From Aliisedimentitalea scapharcae (GTDB lineage: Bacteria > Pseudomonadota > Alphaproteobacteria > Rhodobacterales > Rhodobacteraceae): 64,000 nt of DNA. This document shows positions 34,277 to 43,657 of the stretch, piece by piece (position 1 is the first letter of the stretch; every line of letters begins with the position of its first letter). The notes below the pieces were generated by a model. That model ran no database searches and was not told where the DNA came from. It saw only the letters and a program-made list of their open reading frames with translations. The position numbers and the translations under genes are program-made. The stretch lies in NCBI RefSeq assembly GCF_045277565.1, contig NZ_CP123584.1, forward strand, positions 2,666,001 through 2,730,000, written 5' to 3'.

Positions 34277-36544
34277 ATGACATCTGCTTCCGGCTATATA
34301 TTTGGTGTTTTTTCTTTCGAAGTCGGCGATGGGCATGTGACGGTGTTTCCCGACGCTACTGAACCTCAGAATGTACTCGACCTTACCGGTTTCTCATCGA
34401 CAGACTTTACGGACCTCGGCCATGGACAAGTACTGCTTGATCCGACCTATCCGAATCATGCTACTTTCAGTTTAGGCGGTGACAGTCTGAGTATTGTCGA
34501 CTTTGGCAGCTACGATCAGATACATTTTGCAGATCAGTCGTTTGACAACAACGCGGACGACACTGACGGCTCACTGAATTTTGTGACCTTCGTTGCAAGC
34601 CATGGGATCCAGACCCAAATAATTTTTGCGGGCACGACAGGCAACGACACCTTTTCTTCTAGTGCCGTTGATGAACATTTTGCACTGGCGGGGGGCACAA
34701 ATGACCAGCTAGTTTTCAATGTCTCTCAAATCGGTGACGACGGTGTCAGCACACTACAAGAGATCACCACAGGATATAACATTACGATAGATTTCACCGG
34801 TATTGTTGCCGATGCGATTCTTGAACAATCCATTACCCTTTCGGTGTCGCCATTTGATCCTAATGATCTAGTGATCACAATTGTCCATGAAGACAATTCG
34901 TTGAGCGCACCAGTAGCCGGCATCGGTCGCACGGAAGAAACGATCACGCTGACGAATGGGTTGGGGCAATTCGGCGGGGTTGATACGATCAGCATCATCC
35001 GTGAATATGGCATCGATACCGTAACAACAGCAGATATCCGTCAGATTGTCTTAGACGCGCAAACCACTGCCGGTGCTGATTGCATTATCGGTTATTTTGA
35101 CGAAAACAGCCTTTTCGGCGGGGCTGGGGATGACACGCTAGATGGCGGTGGTGGCAACGATACCCTAGACGGGGGCGAAGGTAATAATGTTCTTGCTGGC
35201 GGTGAAGGTGCTGACACGTTTGTTCTTCGTCTAGAGGGTGGTGGTCAAAACATAATCACCGATTTTGTGATTGGGGTCGACTTTCTCGATACCTCAAACT
35301 TGACCACTGCGGAGTTACAAAATGCCGTCTTTTCCAGAGATGTTGATGGCAATCGTACAATCACCTTTGCAGATGGGACATCGTACACACTAGAAGGCGT
35401 TCTCAACATTGCGCCAACAGGTGCTCCGGTAGTTCAGGGAGACCCAAGCATTGGGTCGACGCTTGCCATTGAAATTTCAGGTATTTCTGACCTCGACGGG
35501 CTTGGTCCGTTCACCTTTCAGTGGATCCGGGGTGAAACGCCGATTCCAGGTATGACGGGCGGTTCGTATCAAATCCAACCCGGAGACGTCGGGAGTGCCA
35601 TCACGGTTCAAGTAACTTATGTTGACGGGTTTGGGACGCTTGAGCAGATCGAAAGCGCCGAAGGCGAAGCTGTGATCGTAGACGACAGTGACGTCGTTGC
35701 GCCTGTGGTGCCTCCGCCATCACCACTGGAAGACGGCCGTCACGAAGACGATACTGCGACGTTTCCTGAACACTCTGACGGTCGGGCTGGGGGTGCGGTG
35801 CCAGGTCCTGTTGTTCCTCCAAACAATAGCGGCGGAACTAACGATGTCGGCGATGATGACGCCGATGACCTGGATGCACCAGTTCTACCAGAAACTGAAA
35901 ACAACGAACCTATACTGGGTGACGGACGCCTTGTGGATGCAACGCCCGGCACTCCGATTCCGCCGTCTGCCCCCGGAACCCCGCCGGATGCTGGTGAAAA
36001 CGACCTTGATGATCACAATGCGGCACCAGTTGAGCCAACCGAACGCTCGGACAGCGATTTTGAGGCCGAAACTGAAGGCCGCGATATTGTTCTCCCGGCG
36101 GTTGTAGCTGTGCAGCTAGGGCCACAAGCCGGAGGCGATGATCACGATAGCGCAGTTTCTGCTGCTTCCTTCGTCACAGGCTCAAGGCTGGAGTATGATC
36201 GGGTCGTTGTGGTCAATGGTTCACAAGAAACTCTGGTTGCGCAGCGCGGTCTTGCCGATCAGTTCATTTTCAATGATCTAGGCGGTGTCGATGTTGCGAT
36301 TTGGGGTTTCAGTTCCGAGGAAGGTGACAGCCTTGAAATCTCGCAGCTCTTGGTTGGTTTCGATCCGCTGACAGACACACTCGACGAATTCGTCAGCCTT
36401 ACAACCTCAGGCTCAGCCCTTGTAGTCGGTATAGATGAAAACGGAGGCGGTGATGAATTTGTGCAGGTGGCGACGATGGTCGATAGTGTTTTGCCGCATG
36501 ATTTAGCCCATCTTATTGATATTGGCGCGCTGGATATAGGTTGA
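34277..36544 (+). CDS. Second RTX-family protein with Asp/Pro-rich linker
   Basis: A 755-residue acidic protein without a classical signal peptide. Residues 1-280 are beta-rich and unfamiliar. A short RTX block (GGAGDDTLDGGGGNDTLDGG, about 280-305) follows, then IITDFVIGVDFLDTSNLTTAEL, then an Ig-like repeat FTFQWIRGETPIPG (390-470). The next segment (470-610) is a low-complexity Pro/Asp/Glu linker with two imperfect tandem units, each ending APV(L/E)P. The last 130 residues, beginning about VTGSRLEYDRVVVV, form a separate domain. The DFVxGxDxLDxSxLTTAE-plus-Ig module is shared with the 1622-residue RTX protein. ATG 34277 follows GATGAGG. Secretion by a type I system is inferred. Confidence 0.75.
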   Translation: MTSASGYIFGVFSFEVGDGHVTVFPDATEPQNVLDLTGFSSTDFTDLGHGQVLLDPTYPNHATFSLGGDSLSIVDFGSYDQIHFADQSFDNNADDTDGSLNFVTFVASHGIQTQIIFAGTTGNDTFSSSAVDEHFALAGGTNDQLVFNVSQIGDDGVSTLQEITTGYNITIDFTGIVADAILEQSITLSVSPFDPNDLVITIVHEDNSLSAPVAGIGRTEETITLTNGLGQFGGVDTISIIREYGIDTVTTADIRQIVLDAQTTAGADCIIGYFDENSLFGGAGDDTLDGGGGNDTLDGGEGNNVLAGGEGADTFVLRLEGGGQNIITDFVIGVDFLDTSNLTTAELQNAVFSRDVDGNRTITFADGTSYTLEGVLNIAPTGAPVVQGDPSIGSTLAIEISGISDLDGLGPFTFQWIRGETPIPGMTGGSYQIQPGDVGSAITVQVTYVDGFGTLEQIESAEGEAVIVDDSDVVAPVVPPPSPLEDGRHEDDTATFPEHSDGRAGGAVPGPVVPPNNSGGTNDVGDDDADDLDAPVLPETENNEPILGDGRLVDATPGTPIPPSAPGTPPDAGENDLDDHNAAPVEPTERSDSDFEAETEGRDIVLPAVVAVQLGPQAGGDDHDSAVSAASFVTGSRLEYDRVVVVNGSQETLVAQRGLADQFIFNDLGGVDVAIWGFSSEEGDSLEISQLLVGFDPLTDTLDEFVSLTTSGSALVVGIDENGGGDEFVQVATMVDSVLPHDLAHLIDIGALDIG

Positions 36545-36679
36545 TTAGGAAAGTTAAGAGAAAGTGCATTGTGCCCCTGACTCGCCAACAGATGCGAAAA
36601 CCGTCAGTGTCCCGGTGTTTTGTCCGCGACCCAGTCATTGCCGAGGTGGAAATGCTGCGCTGTGCATGAACGGCAGCAA

Positions 36680-36750
36680 TGCGAAAGCTGCGCCGCAGCG
36701 ATTGACGACATGGTAGAAGTCTGGTCTGGGCCGCAAGCAGACCTCACCGC
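36680..36750 (+). repeat. Dispersed intergenic repeat, family 1, copy E (fragment)
   Basis: TGCGCCGCAGCGATTGACGACA and GGGCCGCAAGCAGACCT resemble the middle and end of copies A and B with several changes. This is a weak match, judged by eye. The 36545-36868 spacer holds nothing else that I can identify. Confidence 0.45.
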
Positions 36751-36868
36751 CTTGATGGCTCTCAACTGACCAGAAGGTCCGTCCTCTGATGGGTATCGAA
36801 GGCGGTTATGCGCAGAAAGAGCGCTTTGCAGAACTCTGCCAATCACACCGGATCGCCACCCGACGCGA

Positions 36869-37516
36869 CTAAGACTTACGCGCAACAATATAGCGGCTTG
36901 TAAACATCCCGATTTTATCCGTTTTCTCAACGATATCGAAACCTACGCCGTTCATTTTTCGCTCAAGGGTTTCCGCAGTTATAAAGTCAACAAACGGCGC
37001 CTTTCCAATGGCCTGCATAAAAGGGATCGCAACTTTACTAATCATTGCGTATTTGAAGCCGCCGTGCTCTGGGGCGCAAACGGTTTTTGAGATAAAAAGT
37101 CCACCTGGTTTTATCAGTGAAGATATGTATTCAAGAGCGCTATCGAGCGCTGGTAAAAGGTGAAGCAAATTGTGCGCTAGGACCGCATCGTAAGATACGT
37201 CGTCAGAAGAATGGTCTAAAACTTCAGCCACTTTGAATGTGACGTTTCCAACACTTTCGCGTACGAGTTTTTCATTGGCGATCTCGATCATTCCTAAAGA
37301 GAGGTCTGTAGCCGTGATGTGGGCTACATGTGGTGCGATCAGCAGTGCTGTCGAACCTGTGCCGCAGCCAATTTCCAGCACTTTATCTTCGGACTTCAAG
37401 TGGGATTTTGTGCGCTCAAGGGTCATCAGATACCCGTCCATGTCCCGGATTGGACTTGCGGCATACTTGCGAGAAATTTTGCTCCAGAACGCGACGTCTT
37501 TGGATAGTGCAGCCAT
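36869..37516 (-). CDS. Class I SAM-dependent methyltransferase
   Basis: A 215-residue cytosolic methyltransferase. Motif I, VLEIGCGTGSTALLIA, lies near residues 46-61, followed by ITATDLSLGMIEIA (motif II) and YDAVLAHNLLHLL. It ends with a C-terminal MFTSRYIVARK typical of small UbiE/COQ5-like enzymes acting on small molecules. ATG 37516 is preferred; a GTG seven codons upstream is an alternative. It is divergent from a LysR gene (86 bases between starts), the arrangement of a regulator and its target. The substrate is unknown. Confidence 0.87.
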   Translation of the reverse strand: MAALSKDVAFWSKISRKYAASPIRDMDGYLMTLERTKSHLKSEDKVLEIGCGTGSTALLIAPHVAHITATDLSLGMIEIANEKLVRESVGNVTFKVAEVLDHSSDDVSYDAVLAHNLLHLLPALDSALEYISSLIKPGGLFISKTVCAPEHGGFKYAMISKVAIPFMQAIGKAPFVDFITAETLERKMNGVGFDIVEKTDKIGMFTSRYIVARKS

Positions 37517-37601
37517 TGAGAGTTTCTTTCTTATCACGCGATTTTAGTACTTGTATGATCAAACGAATTTGAAGGGAATTGCCTTTATCTGCAGAAGCAT
37601 T

Positions 37602-38522
37602 ATGCATAAACGCATGAACTGGAAAGCTATCAACTTTGACTGGAACCAGGTGCGCTCCTTCCTAGCGACGGCCGAAAAGGGGTCGTTCTCGGCAGCTGCA
37701 CGTGTGCTTGAGCAAACCCAGCCGACGGTGGGCCGCCAAGTTGCGGCACTGGAGCGGTCACTTGGAATAACTCTTTTTGAGCGGGTTGGAAAATCACTGA
37801 ACCTGACCAGCGCCGGAGCAGATTTGTTGGTACATGTGCAGGAGATGGCTGAAGTTGCGAACCGAATTTCACTAACCGCGACAAGCCAGTCAAATACCAT
37901 TGACGGGCAAGTCAAGATTACCGCATCAGATGTTATGTCCGCCTATCAACTTCCGCCCATCCTTAAGCAAATTCGTTTGGCGGCTCCACGCTTGGAGATC
38001 GATGTCGTCGCAACGAATGATCTTCGCGACATACAAAGGCGCGAGGCTGACATTGCCATCAGACATGTGCGCCCAACTCAACCGAACCTGATAGCGAAAC
38101 TGGTGGCCGAAGCGACGGCCCATTTTTACGCGACCCCTTCGTACCTCGACCAGGTCGGGCGCCCCAAAACGGAAACTGAACTCGCAAAGCTGGATTTTGT
38201 TAGTTTTGGAGACGTGGCTACGATAATTGGCTTTCTCAATCCAGCGGGCATTCCGGTCACCGCGCAGAACTTTCGGATAGGGTCAAAATCCGGGATCGTT
38301 TCATGGGAGATGGTGCGGCAAGGCTTGGGGGTGAGTGTTATGTCTGACGATGTCGCTGCGATGACCCCCGGCGTTGAAAGGGTGCTTCCCGGTCGAGAGC
38401 CGTTCAAATTTCCGATCTGGCTCGCCACGCATTCGGAGCTGCATACTGCACGAAGGATCCGGTTGGTGTTTGACCAGCTTGCAGAGCAATTGAGCGCTCC
38501 AAGTAGGGTTCCTCAACGGTAG
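37602..38522 (+). CDS. LysR family transcriptional regulator
   Basis: A 306-residue regulator. The winged helix-turn-helix spans about 12-70, including WNQVRSFLATAEKGSFSAAARVL and QPTVGRQVAALE. The substrate-binding domain follows from about 95, with IDGQVKITASDVMSAYQLPP and GLGVSVMSDDVA. ATG 37602 has AGAAG upstream; ATG 37614 is an alternative. It probably controls the divergent methyltransferase gene at 36869-37516, which is inference from arrangement. It is the last protein-coding gene of the island before the tRNA-Arg. Confidence 0.88.
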   Translation: MHKRMNWKAINFDWNQVRSFLATAEKGSFSAAARVLEQTQPTVGRQVAALERSLGITLFERVGKSLNLTSAGADLLVHVQEMAEVANRISLTATSQSNTIDGQVKITASDVMSAYQLPPILKQIRLAAPRLEIDVVATNDLRDIQRREADIAIRHVRPTQPNLIAKLVAEATAHFYATPSYLDQVGRPKTETELAKLDFVSFGDVATIIGFLNPAGIPVTAQNFRIGSKSGIVSWEMVRQGLGVSVMSDDVAAMTPGVERVLPGREPFKFPIWLATHSELHTARRIRLVFDQLAEQLSAPSRVPQR

Positions 38523-38599
38523 GCTCGAAGGTCTGCTTTGACGAACTATGCAAGGTTTTCAGCGGACATAGCGATAGTCCGATTTTCGTCCGACTTGCC

Positions 38600-38722
38600 G
38601 AAACGTTATGTCTGCTTGGGGTTGGGAGCCGACCTCCGCTGCGTCTGTCTTGAATGACTGCTGTGGGCGGTTCGTGTAACTTTGCAAACTCCGTTATCTG
38701 CGCACAGCAGAAGCCCGCCTAG
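38600..38722. repeat. Dispersed intergenic repeat, family 1, copy C (mixed orientation)
   Basis: Bases 38679-38711 (ACTTTGCAAACTCC..., then CTGCGCACAGCAG) match the start of copies A and B in plus orientation. Bases 38605-38630 (TTATGTCTGCTTGGGGTTGGGAGC) match the reverse complement of their end. The spacer 38523-39019 therefore consists largely of rearranged repeat sequence and has no supported gene. Confidence 0.7.
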
Positions 38723-39019
38723 GGCGCAGTAAGCTTTCGCCCGCTGCCCAAATGCAAGCCATTCGTATCTACTATGGGCCGGGGTCACGTTTTCGCCTTT
38801 GAGTGCCGCTGAGCTAGCCTAGAAACCGGGCTGCATCGAACCGTGACGCATGTGTATATCGGGATGATCTGCGGCCCGCCCCGTGACAAGCGGTTTCGGG
38901 CCGCGCGCACCGCTTGGCGGCAATAGGAAAACCCGCACGATGCCGGTGCAGCCTGGCACGGTTTGGGTTGCGGGTGAAGACCGATCCGGTCGCAAACACA
39001 ACACACGTATGGGGAATAA

Positions 39020-39096
39020 TGGCGCACCCAGAAGGATTCGAACCTTCGACCTTCGCCTTCGGAGGGCGACACTCTATCCAGCTGAGCTATGGGTGC
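39020..39096 (-). tRNA. tRNA-Arg(CCG)
   Basis: Reading the minus strand from 39096, the acceptor GCACCCA pairs with TGGGTGC. The D arm is GCTC...GAGT, and the anticodon stem TCGCC/GGCGA encloses loop CTCCGAA, giving anticodon CCG. The T arm is GAAGG-TTCGAAT-CCTTC, with discriminator G and an encoded CCA at 39020-39022. The cloverleaf is complete. It lies between the accessory island and the suf operon. Confidence 0.96.
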
Positions 39097-39172
39097 GCTC
39101 TTGTTATTCTAGACACTGACCGGACACTGGAAGCCGTTTAGTCAATGTATTCAGTACCTTAACCAAGCCTGA

Positions 39173-39218
<46 letters not shown>

Positions 39219-39292
39219 CTGTGGCAAGGGCTATAGAATAAACCCCGGTGTGCCGCAATCGGAAAAACCGAGGTTTGTCGGGAAAATTCCAG

Positions 39293-40513
39293 TTACCCAA
39301 ACAGATCGTGTGCCAATTCCAGCGCATCGACCAGCGTGTCCACCTCTTGTTTGGTGTTATACAGACCAAAAGAGGCGCGACAGGTAGCCGTGACTCCCAG
39401 ATGATCCATCAACGGGCCTGCACAATGATGCCCCGCCCGCACTGCGACACCCTTTTTGTCCAAGATGGTCGAAATGTCATGGGCATGGGCTGCGCCTTCG
39501 AGGGTAAAGGAGAAAATCGCGGCCTTACCCGCGGCAGTGCCCTGCACGTTCAACCAATTGATGCCGGTCAGACGTTCCAATGCGTAATCGCGCAAAGACG
39601 CCTCATGCGCGGCGATATTGTCCATCCCCAACGCCATCATGTACTCCAGAGCCACCCCCAGACCAATGGTCTGGACGATCCCCGGTGTACCGGCTTCGAA
39701 TTTCATCGGAGGATCGTTATAGATGACCTGATCCTTGCTGACTTCCTTGATCATGTCACCCCCCCCGATAAAGGGACGCATTTCGGCCATGCGTTCAGGG
39801 CGAATATAGATCGCACCGGACCCGGACGGACCATACAGCTTGTGACCCGTGATCGCATAGAAATCACACCCGATATCCTGCACGTCGACGGGCATATGCA
39901 CCGCCCCCTGCGAGCCATCAACCAATACCGGGACGCCCTTGGCATGGGCCCCTTGGGTAATGGATTTGACGTCAACGACAGTGCCTAGAACATTGGAGCA
40001 TTGGGTGACCGCGACCAGTTTGGTTCTGGGGCCGATCGCGTCAAGAACCGCTTGCGGATCCAGGCTGCCATCATCAGAAACATCCACCCATTTCAACACC
40101 ACCCCCTGACGTTCACGCAGGAAATGCCAGGGGACGATATTGGCGTGGTGTTCCATCACCGACAACACGATCTCATCGCCCGCCTCGAACCGAGGCATAG
40201 CCCAGCCGTACGCCACCAGATTGATGCCCTCGGTGGTGCCGGAATTGAGGACAATGTGATCCTCATCTGCTGCATTCAGGAATTTGGCAATCGTGCCACG
40301 CACCGCCTCGTATCGTTCTGTTGATAGATTAGAAAGATAGTGCAACCCACGGTGAACATTGGAATACTCTTCGCCGTAGGCCCGTGTGATTGCGTCAATC
40401 ACCACCTGCGGTTTTTGGGCCGATGCACCATTGTCCAAATAGGTCAGCGGCTTGCCATGCACCTGTCGCGACAGGATGGGGAAATCGGAGCGGATCTTGT
40501 CGATGTCATACAT
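39293..40513 (-). CDS. sufS: Cysteine desulfurase SufS
   Basis: A 406-residue PLP enzyme that removes sulfur from cysteine for Fe-S cluster assembly. The PLP lysine is in ITGHKLYGPSGSGA, and the active-site cysteine is in TATCRASFGLYNT near the C terminus, as in group II (SufS) desulfurases. ATG 40513 is preferred to a TTG four codons upstream. It is the distal gene of the isc-suf operon and complements the group I enzyme at 47556-48599. No sufE or sufU gene is visible next to it; the tRNA-Arg begins about 200 bases downstream. Confidence 0.95.
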   Translation of the reverse strand: MYDIDKIRSDFPILSRQVHGKPLTYLDNGASAQKPQVVIDAITRAYGEEYSNVHRGLHYLSNLSTERYEAVRGTIAKFLNAADEDHIVLNSGTTEGINLVAYGWAMPRFEAGDEIVLSVMEHHANIVPWHFLRERQGVVLKWVDVSDDGSLDPQAVLDAIGPRTKLVAVTQCSNVLGTVVDVKSITQGAHAKGVPVLVDGSQGAVHMPVDVQDIGCDFYAITGHKLYGPSGSGAIYIRPERMAEMRPFIGGGDMIKEVSKDQVIYNDPPMKFEAGTPGIVQTIGLGVALEYMMALGMDNIAAHEASLRDYALERLTGINWLNVQGTAAGKAAIFSFTLEGAAHAHDISTILDKKGVAVRAGHHCAGPLMDHLGVTATCRASFGLYNTKQEVDTLVDALELAHDLFG

Positions 40514-40525
40514 GAGACATTCCAA

Positions 40526-41098
40526 TCAGTAGCGCCCGGTCAGGGCGACGAGAAGAGAAAGCGCAACAGCCAGAACAACCAGTGTCATGCTCAGAACGGC
40601 AGCAGCCCGTCCCATTGATTTCAACTGATGCGCCTGATCAATGAAATGCACCAGAATGTAAAGCCCGTAGACCACCCCCGCCATATGCAGGATCACGGCC
40701 AACGGCGGCGCAAACAGTGACAATCCAACGACGATTGCCTGGGCTGCGACCTGCAGCAGTTGCAACCAGACCATCAGCGCCATGACCTGGTTCAAGGAGC
40801 CGGTGCCCCTGAACATCCCGCCGACCAGATACAGCGCGTAAATGAACAATACCTGCCCGCCGGCCACAATGGCGAAATAGACACCAGGCGAGGCAAACAT
40901 GATCGGCAGATCCGCATCCGCACCAGGGTCCATGATCATCTTTTGAAAGGTCAGAAAGAAGGTGTTGACCACAGCTGCAAGAAACAGGGCTGTCCACAGC
41001 ACTTCGCGACCCAGGTTCATCAACAGGATCTGTTGCGCCGCCGCCGCCGGGCTGCGCAGGGTCAAAACGATCAGGTTTCGGATGTCCTGCGGTGTCAT
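40526..41098 (-). CDS. YIP1 family membrane protein
   Basis: A 190-residue protein with about five membrane helices and the lead MTPQDIRNLIVLTLRSPAAAAQQIL, a pattern I associate with the Yip1-domain proteins found inside alphaproteobacterial suf operons. It overlaps the next membrane-protein gene by four bases and ends 12 bases before sufS, so it is cotranscribed. Its role is unknown. Confidence 0.75.
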   Translation of the reverse strand: MTPQDIRNLIVLTLRSPAAAAQQILLMNLGREVLWTALFLAAVVNTFFLTFQKMIMDPGADADLPIMFASPGVYFAIVAGGQVLFIYALYLVGGMFRGTGSLNQVMALMVWLQLLQVAAQAIVVGLSLFAPPLAVILHMAGVVYGLYILVHFIDQAHQLKSMGRAAAVLSMTLVVLAVALSLLVALTGRY

Positions 41099-41583
41099 GA
41101 GTTGGCCGTCCAATACCCTTGGATCATGCCGCTGACCCAGAACCAGAAAAAGAATGCCGCCCACAGGATGCCCACGGCCTGTTGTCCCGGTCCAGGGCCA
41201 ATGAAGCCTGCGATCAGCCCATGCAACAGCGCCAAAGGGCTGGCCGCCAGCAAAGCCCAGAACAGCGCCAGGCGGGCATGGTGCGAAGCCCCCTTGCCGC
41301 CGATCAATCGCACCAGCACATGGGTGATCCATGCGAGGAAATACAGGATCAGCGGCAACATGAACACCAGGGCCAGCAAAGCGCTGCCCATCAGCATGTT
41401 CTTGTCGGTGCCCTCCAGATGGGCTTCGCGCGCCAAAGCCGGAAGGCGCGCAAAGAACAGCAGCACACAGCCGCCCATCACAAAAGCCAACAGGCGATCT
41501 TCGCGCTGTCCCATGCCCAGCAGCCGCGCCACAACCCGGCGCGGCCCGCGGTACGTCGCGGTGATATCCGATGTAACCGGCAT
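41095..41583 (-). CDS. Uncharacterised membrane protein in the suf operon
   Basis: A 162-residue protein with three or four hydrophobic helices (LLAFVMGGCVLLFFARL; SALLALVFMLPLILYFLAWI; LALFWALLAASPLALLHGLIAG; ILWAAFFFWFWVSGMI). It may be a second Yip1-like protein. It overlaps the sufD stop by one base and the following gene by four. Two small membrane proteins between sufD and sufS suggest a membrane-associated function, which is inference. Confidence 0.72.
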   Translation of the reverse strand: MPVTSDITATYRGPRRVVARLLGMGQREDRLLAFVMGGCVLLFFARLPALAREAHLEGTDKNMLMGSALLALVFMLPLILYFLAWITHVLVRLIGGKGASHHARLALFWALLAASPLALLHGLIAGFIGPGPGQQAVGILWAAFFFWFWVSGMIQGYWTANS

Positions 41584-42863
41584 CAGCGCCGCCTGGTCAA
41601 CCAGCCTTCGAGGCGGTCCACAATATCAGCGGCCAGAGCACGGTCTTCGATCTCTTCCACAGCCTCGGCCAGGAATGCTAGGGTCAGAAGATCGGTGGCT
41701 TCCTTGTGGGGAACCCCGCGTGACCGCAGATAGAACAGCGCCGTGTCGTCAATCGCACCCGAGGTCGAGCCATGCGAACAGGCCACGTCGTCGGCATAGA
41801 TTTCCAGTTCGGGTTTGGCCAGGAACTGGCTGTCATCATCCAACAGCAGTGATTGGCTGATCTGATACCCATCGGTCTTCTGTGCGCCTTCCTTGACCAG
41901 GATCTTACCCTGGAACACGCCGGTCGCACCGTTGCGCAGTACTTTCTTGAAAACCTGACGGCTTTCACAATTCACGGCATCATGGGTGATGAACACCGTG
42001 TCGTCATGCAGAAAATCACCATCTCCGACACAAGCGCCAGCAATGTGGGCAATGGCATCGTCACCGGTCAGTTCAATGACCGCTTCGTTGCGGGTCAATT
42101 GGCCGTTGACGGTCAGGGTAAAGGATTTGAACACGGATTCCCGACCCAGACGCGCAAACAGGTGCGTTGCAGCGCGACGTTCGTGGTCCCTGCCCTGTGC
42201 GCGGACCAAATGCAATTTGCCTGTATCGGCAATGTCGATTTCCATGCATTTGTTGAACCGCGATGCAGCGGGGCCATTCTCCAGAATGGTCGCTTCGGCA
42301 CCGGCTTCGACCCGGATCACGTGATGCAGGATCGCGTCCGATTTTTCATCTTCGTGGACATAGATCAGGCTGATCGGTTTGGACGGAGACCCGGTCACAT
42401 GGATCGCAACCCCATCCGTGGCAAAGGCCGTGTTCAAGGCCGCCAGTGGACGTTCCACCGGCGATTGGCCACGCGCTTCGAGCACACCATAGATGTCTTT
42501 TGCCCAATGGATATCCTTGCAACAGATATCTTCGAGACGGTCGATCCGCACACCTTCCAGGGCCAGATCATCGGACTGTTCCGGATCAAAGACACCATCG
42601 ACAAATACGATACGCAAACGTTCTAAATCGTTGAACATTGGCGCTTCGTCATTGTCGAAAACCGCGGCCGGGATCACATCGGGCTGAACCAATGTGTCGG
42701 GACGGGTGTATTTCCAGTATTCGTCGCGACGCGACGGCAACCCCATGGTCTGCACCCGCGACAGCGCGGCCTGACGGGCGGCGTTCAGGCATCCCCCCTG
42801 GGGCAGCGCCAATGCGTTCAACCGCGCATCCGTCGCGGATTGTTTCAGTTCGGGCAAAGCCAT
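41583..42863 (-). CDS. sufD: Fe-S cluster assembly protein SufD
   Basis: A 426-residue subunit of the SufBC2D scaffold. The C-terminal beta-helix core shows the SufB/D family pattern (ENLVKEGAQKTDGYQISQSLLL-type segment, KPELEIYADDVACSHGSTSGAIDD, RSRGVPHKEATDLLTLAFL). That stretch carries the histidine (CSHGS) implicated in cluster assembly at the SufB-SufD interface. Its ATG directly abuts the sufC stop codon (TAAATG), which favours stoichiometric translation of the complex. Confidence 0.94.
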   Translation of the reverse strand: MALPELKQSATDARLNALALPQGGCLNAARQAALSRVQTMGLPSRRDEYWKYTRPDTLVQPDVIPAAVFDNDEAPMFNDLERLRIVFVDGVFDPEQSDDLALEGVRIDRLEDICCKDIHWAKDIYGVLEARGQSPVERPLAALNTAFATDGVAIHVTGSPSKPISLIYVHEDEKSDAILHHVIRVEAGAEATILENGPAASRFNKCMEIDIADTGKLHLVRAQGRDHERRAATHLFARLGRESVFKSFTLTVNGQLTRNEAVIELTGDDAIAHIAGACVGDGDFLHDDTVFITHDAVNCESRQVFKKVLRNGATGVFQGKILVKEGAQKTDGYQISQSLLLDDDSQFLAKPELEIYADDVACSHGSTSGAIDDTALFYLRSRGVPHKEATDLLTLAFLAEAVEEIEDRALAADIVDRLEGWLTRRR

Positions 42864-43619
42864 TTACGCCACCTCGGCCAGAATGTCGGCATAGCCGTTG
42901 TTTTCAACTTCCAGAGCCAGTTCAGGACCGCCGGATTTGACAATCCGGCCATTGGCCATGATGTGCACCACATCCGGTTTAATGTGGTCCAGAAGGCGCT
43001 GATAGTGGGTGATCACCAGAAACCCGCGCCCTTCGTCACGCAACGCGTTCACACCTTCCGCTACCAGCTTCATCGCGTCCACATCCAGACCCGAGTCGGT
43101 TTCGTCCAGAATGCACATCTTTGGCTGAAGCATCGCCATCTGCAGGATTTCATTACGCTTTTTCTCGCCACCCGAGAACCCCACATTGACAGGGCGTTTC
43201 AGCATATCGGCGTCGATCTTCAAGGTCTTGGCCTTGGCGCGCACTTCCTTGAGAAAATCTGCGGCAGAAAGTTCGTCTTCGCCGCGCGCCTTGCGCTGTG
43301 CGTTTACCGCAGTGCGCAGAAACGTCATGTTGCCGACGCCGGGAATTTCCACCGGGTATTGAAACGCCAGAAACAGACCGGCCGCTGCGCGCTCTTCCGC
43401 TTCCAGTTCCAACAGGTCGACACCACTCAGCGAGGCTTCGCCTTCTGTGACCTCATAGCCGCCGCGCCCGGACAGAACATAGGACAAGGTTGATTTCCCC
43501 GATCCGTTCGGCCCCATGATGGCATGGACTTTGCCTGCCTCGACCTTCAGGTCGACACCCTTCAGGATTTGCTTGTCTTCTTCTTCAAGTTTGACGTGCA
43601 GGTTTTTGATTTCCAGCAT
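42864..43619 (-). CDS. sufC: Fe-S cluster assembly ATPase SufC
   Basis: A 251-residue ABC-type ATPase. Walker A is GPNGSGKST near 35-43, the signature motif in this family is FSGGEKKRNEI, and Walker B is MCILDETDSGLD. It provides ATP-driven conformational change in SufBC2D. A GAGGAAAAA box precedes the ATG. It is placed immediately upstream of sufD and downstream of a sugar-modifying gene, not beside sufB. Confidence 0.96.
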   Translation of the reverse strand: MLEIKNLHVKLEEEDKQILKGVDLKVEAGKVHAIMGPNGSGKSTLSYVLSGRGGYEVTEGEASLSGVDLLELEAEERAAAGLFLAFQYPVEIPGVGNMTFLRTAVNAQRKARGEDELSAADFLKEVRAKAKTLKIDADMLKRPVNVGFSGGEKKRNEILQMAMLQPKMCILDETDSGLDVDAMKLVAEGVNALRDEGRGFLVITHYQRLLDHIKPDVVHIMANGRIVKSGGPELALEVENNGYADILAEVA

Positions 43620-43657
43620 TTTTTCCTCGTCTCTTATCTCTTGTGTCGCGCGCCGGT

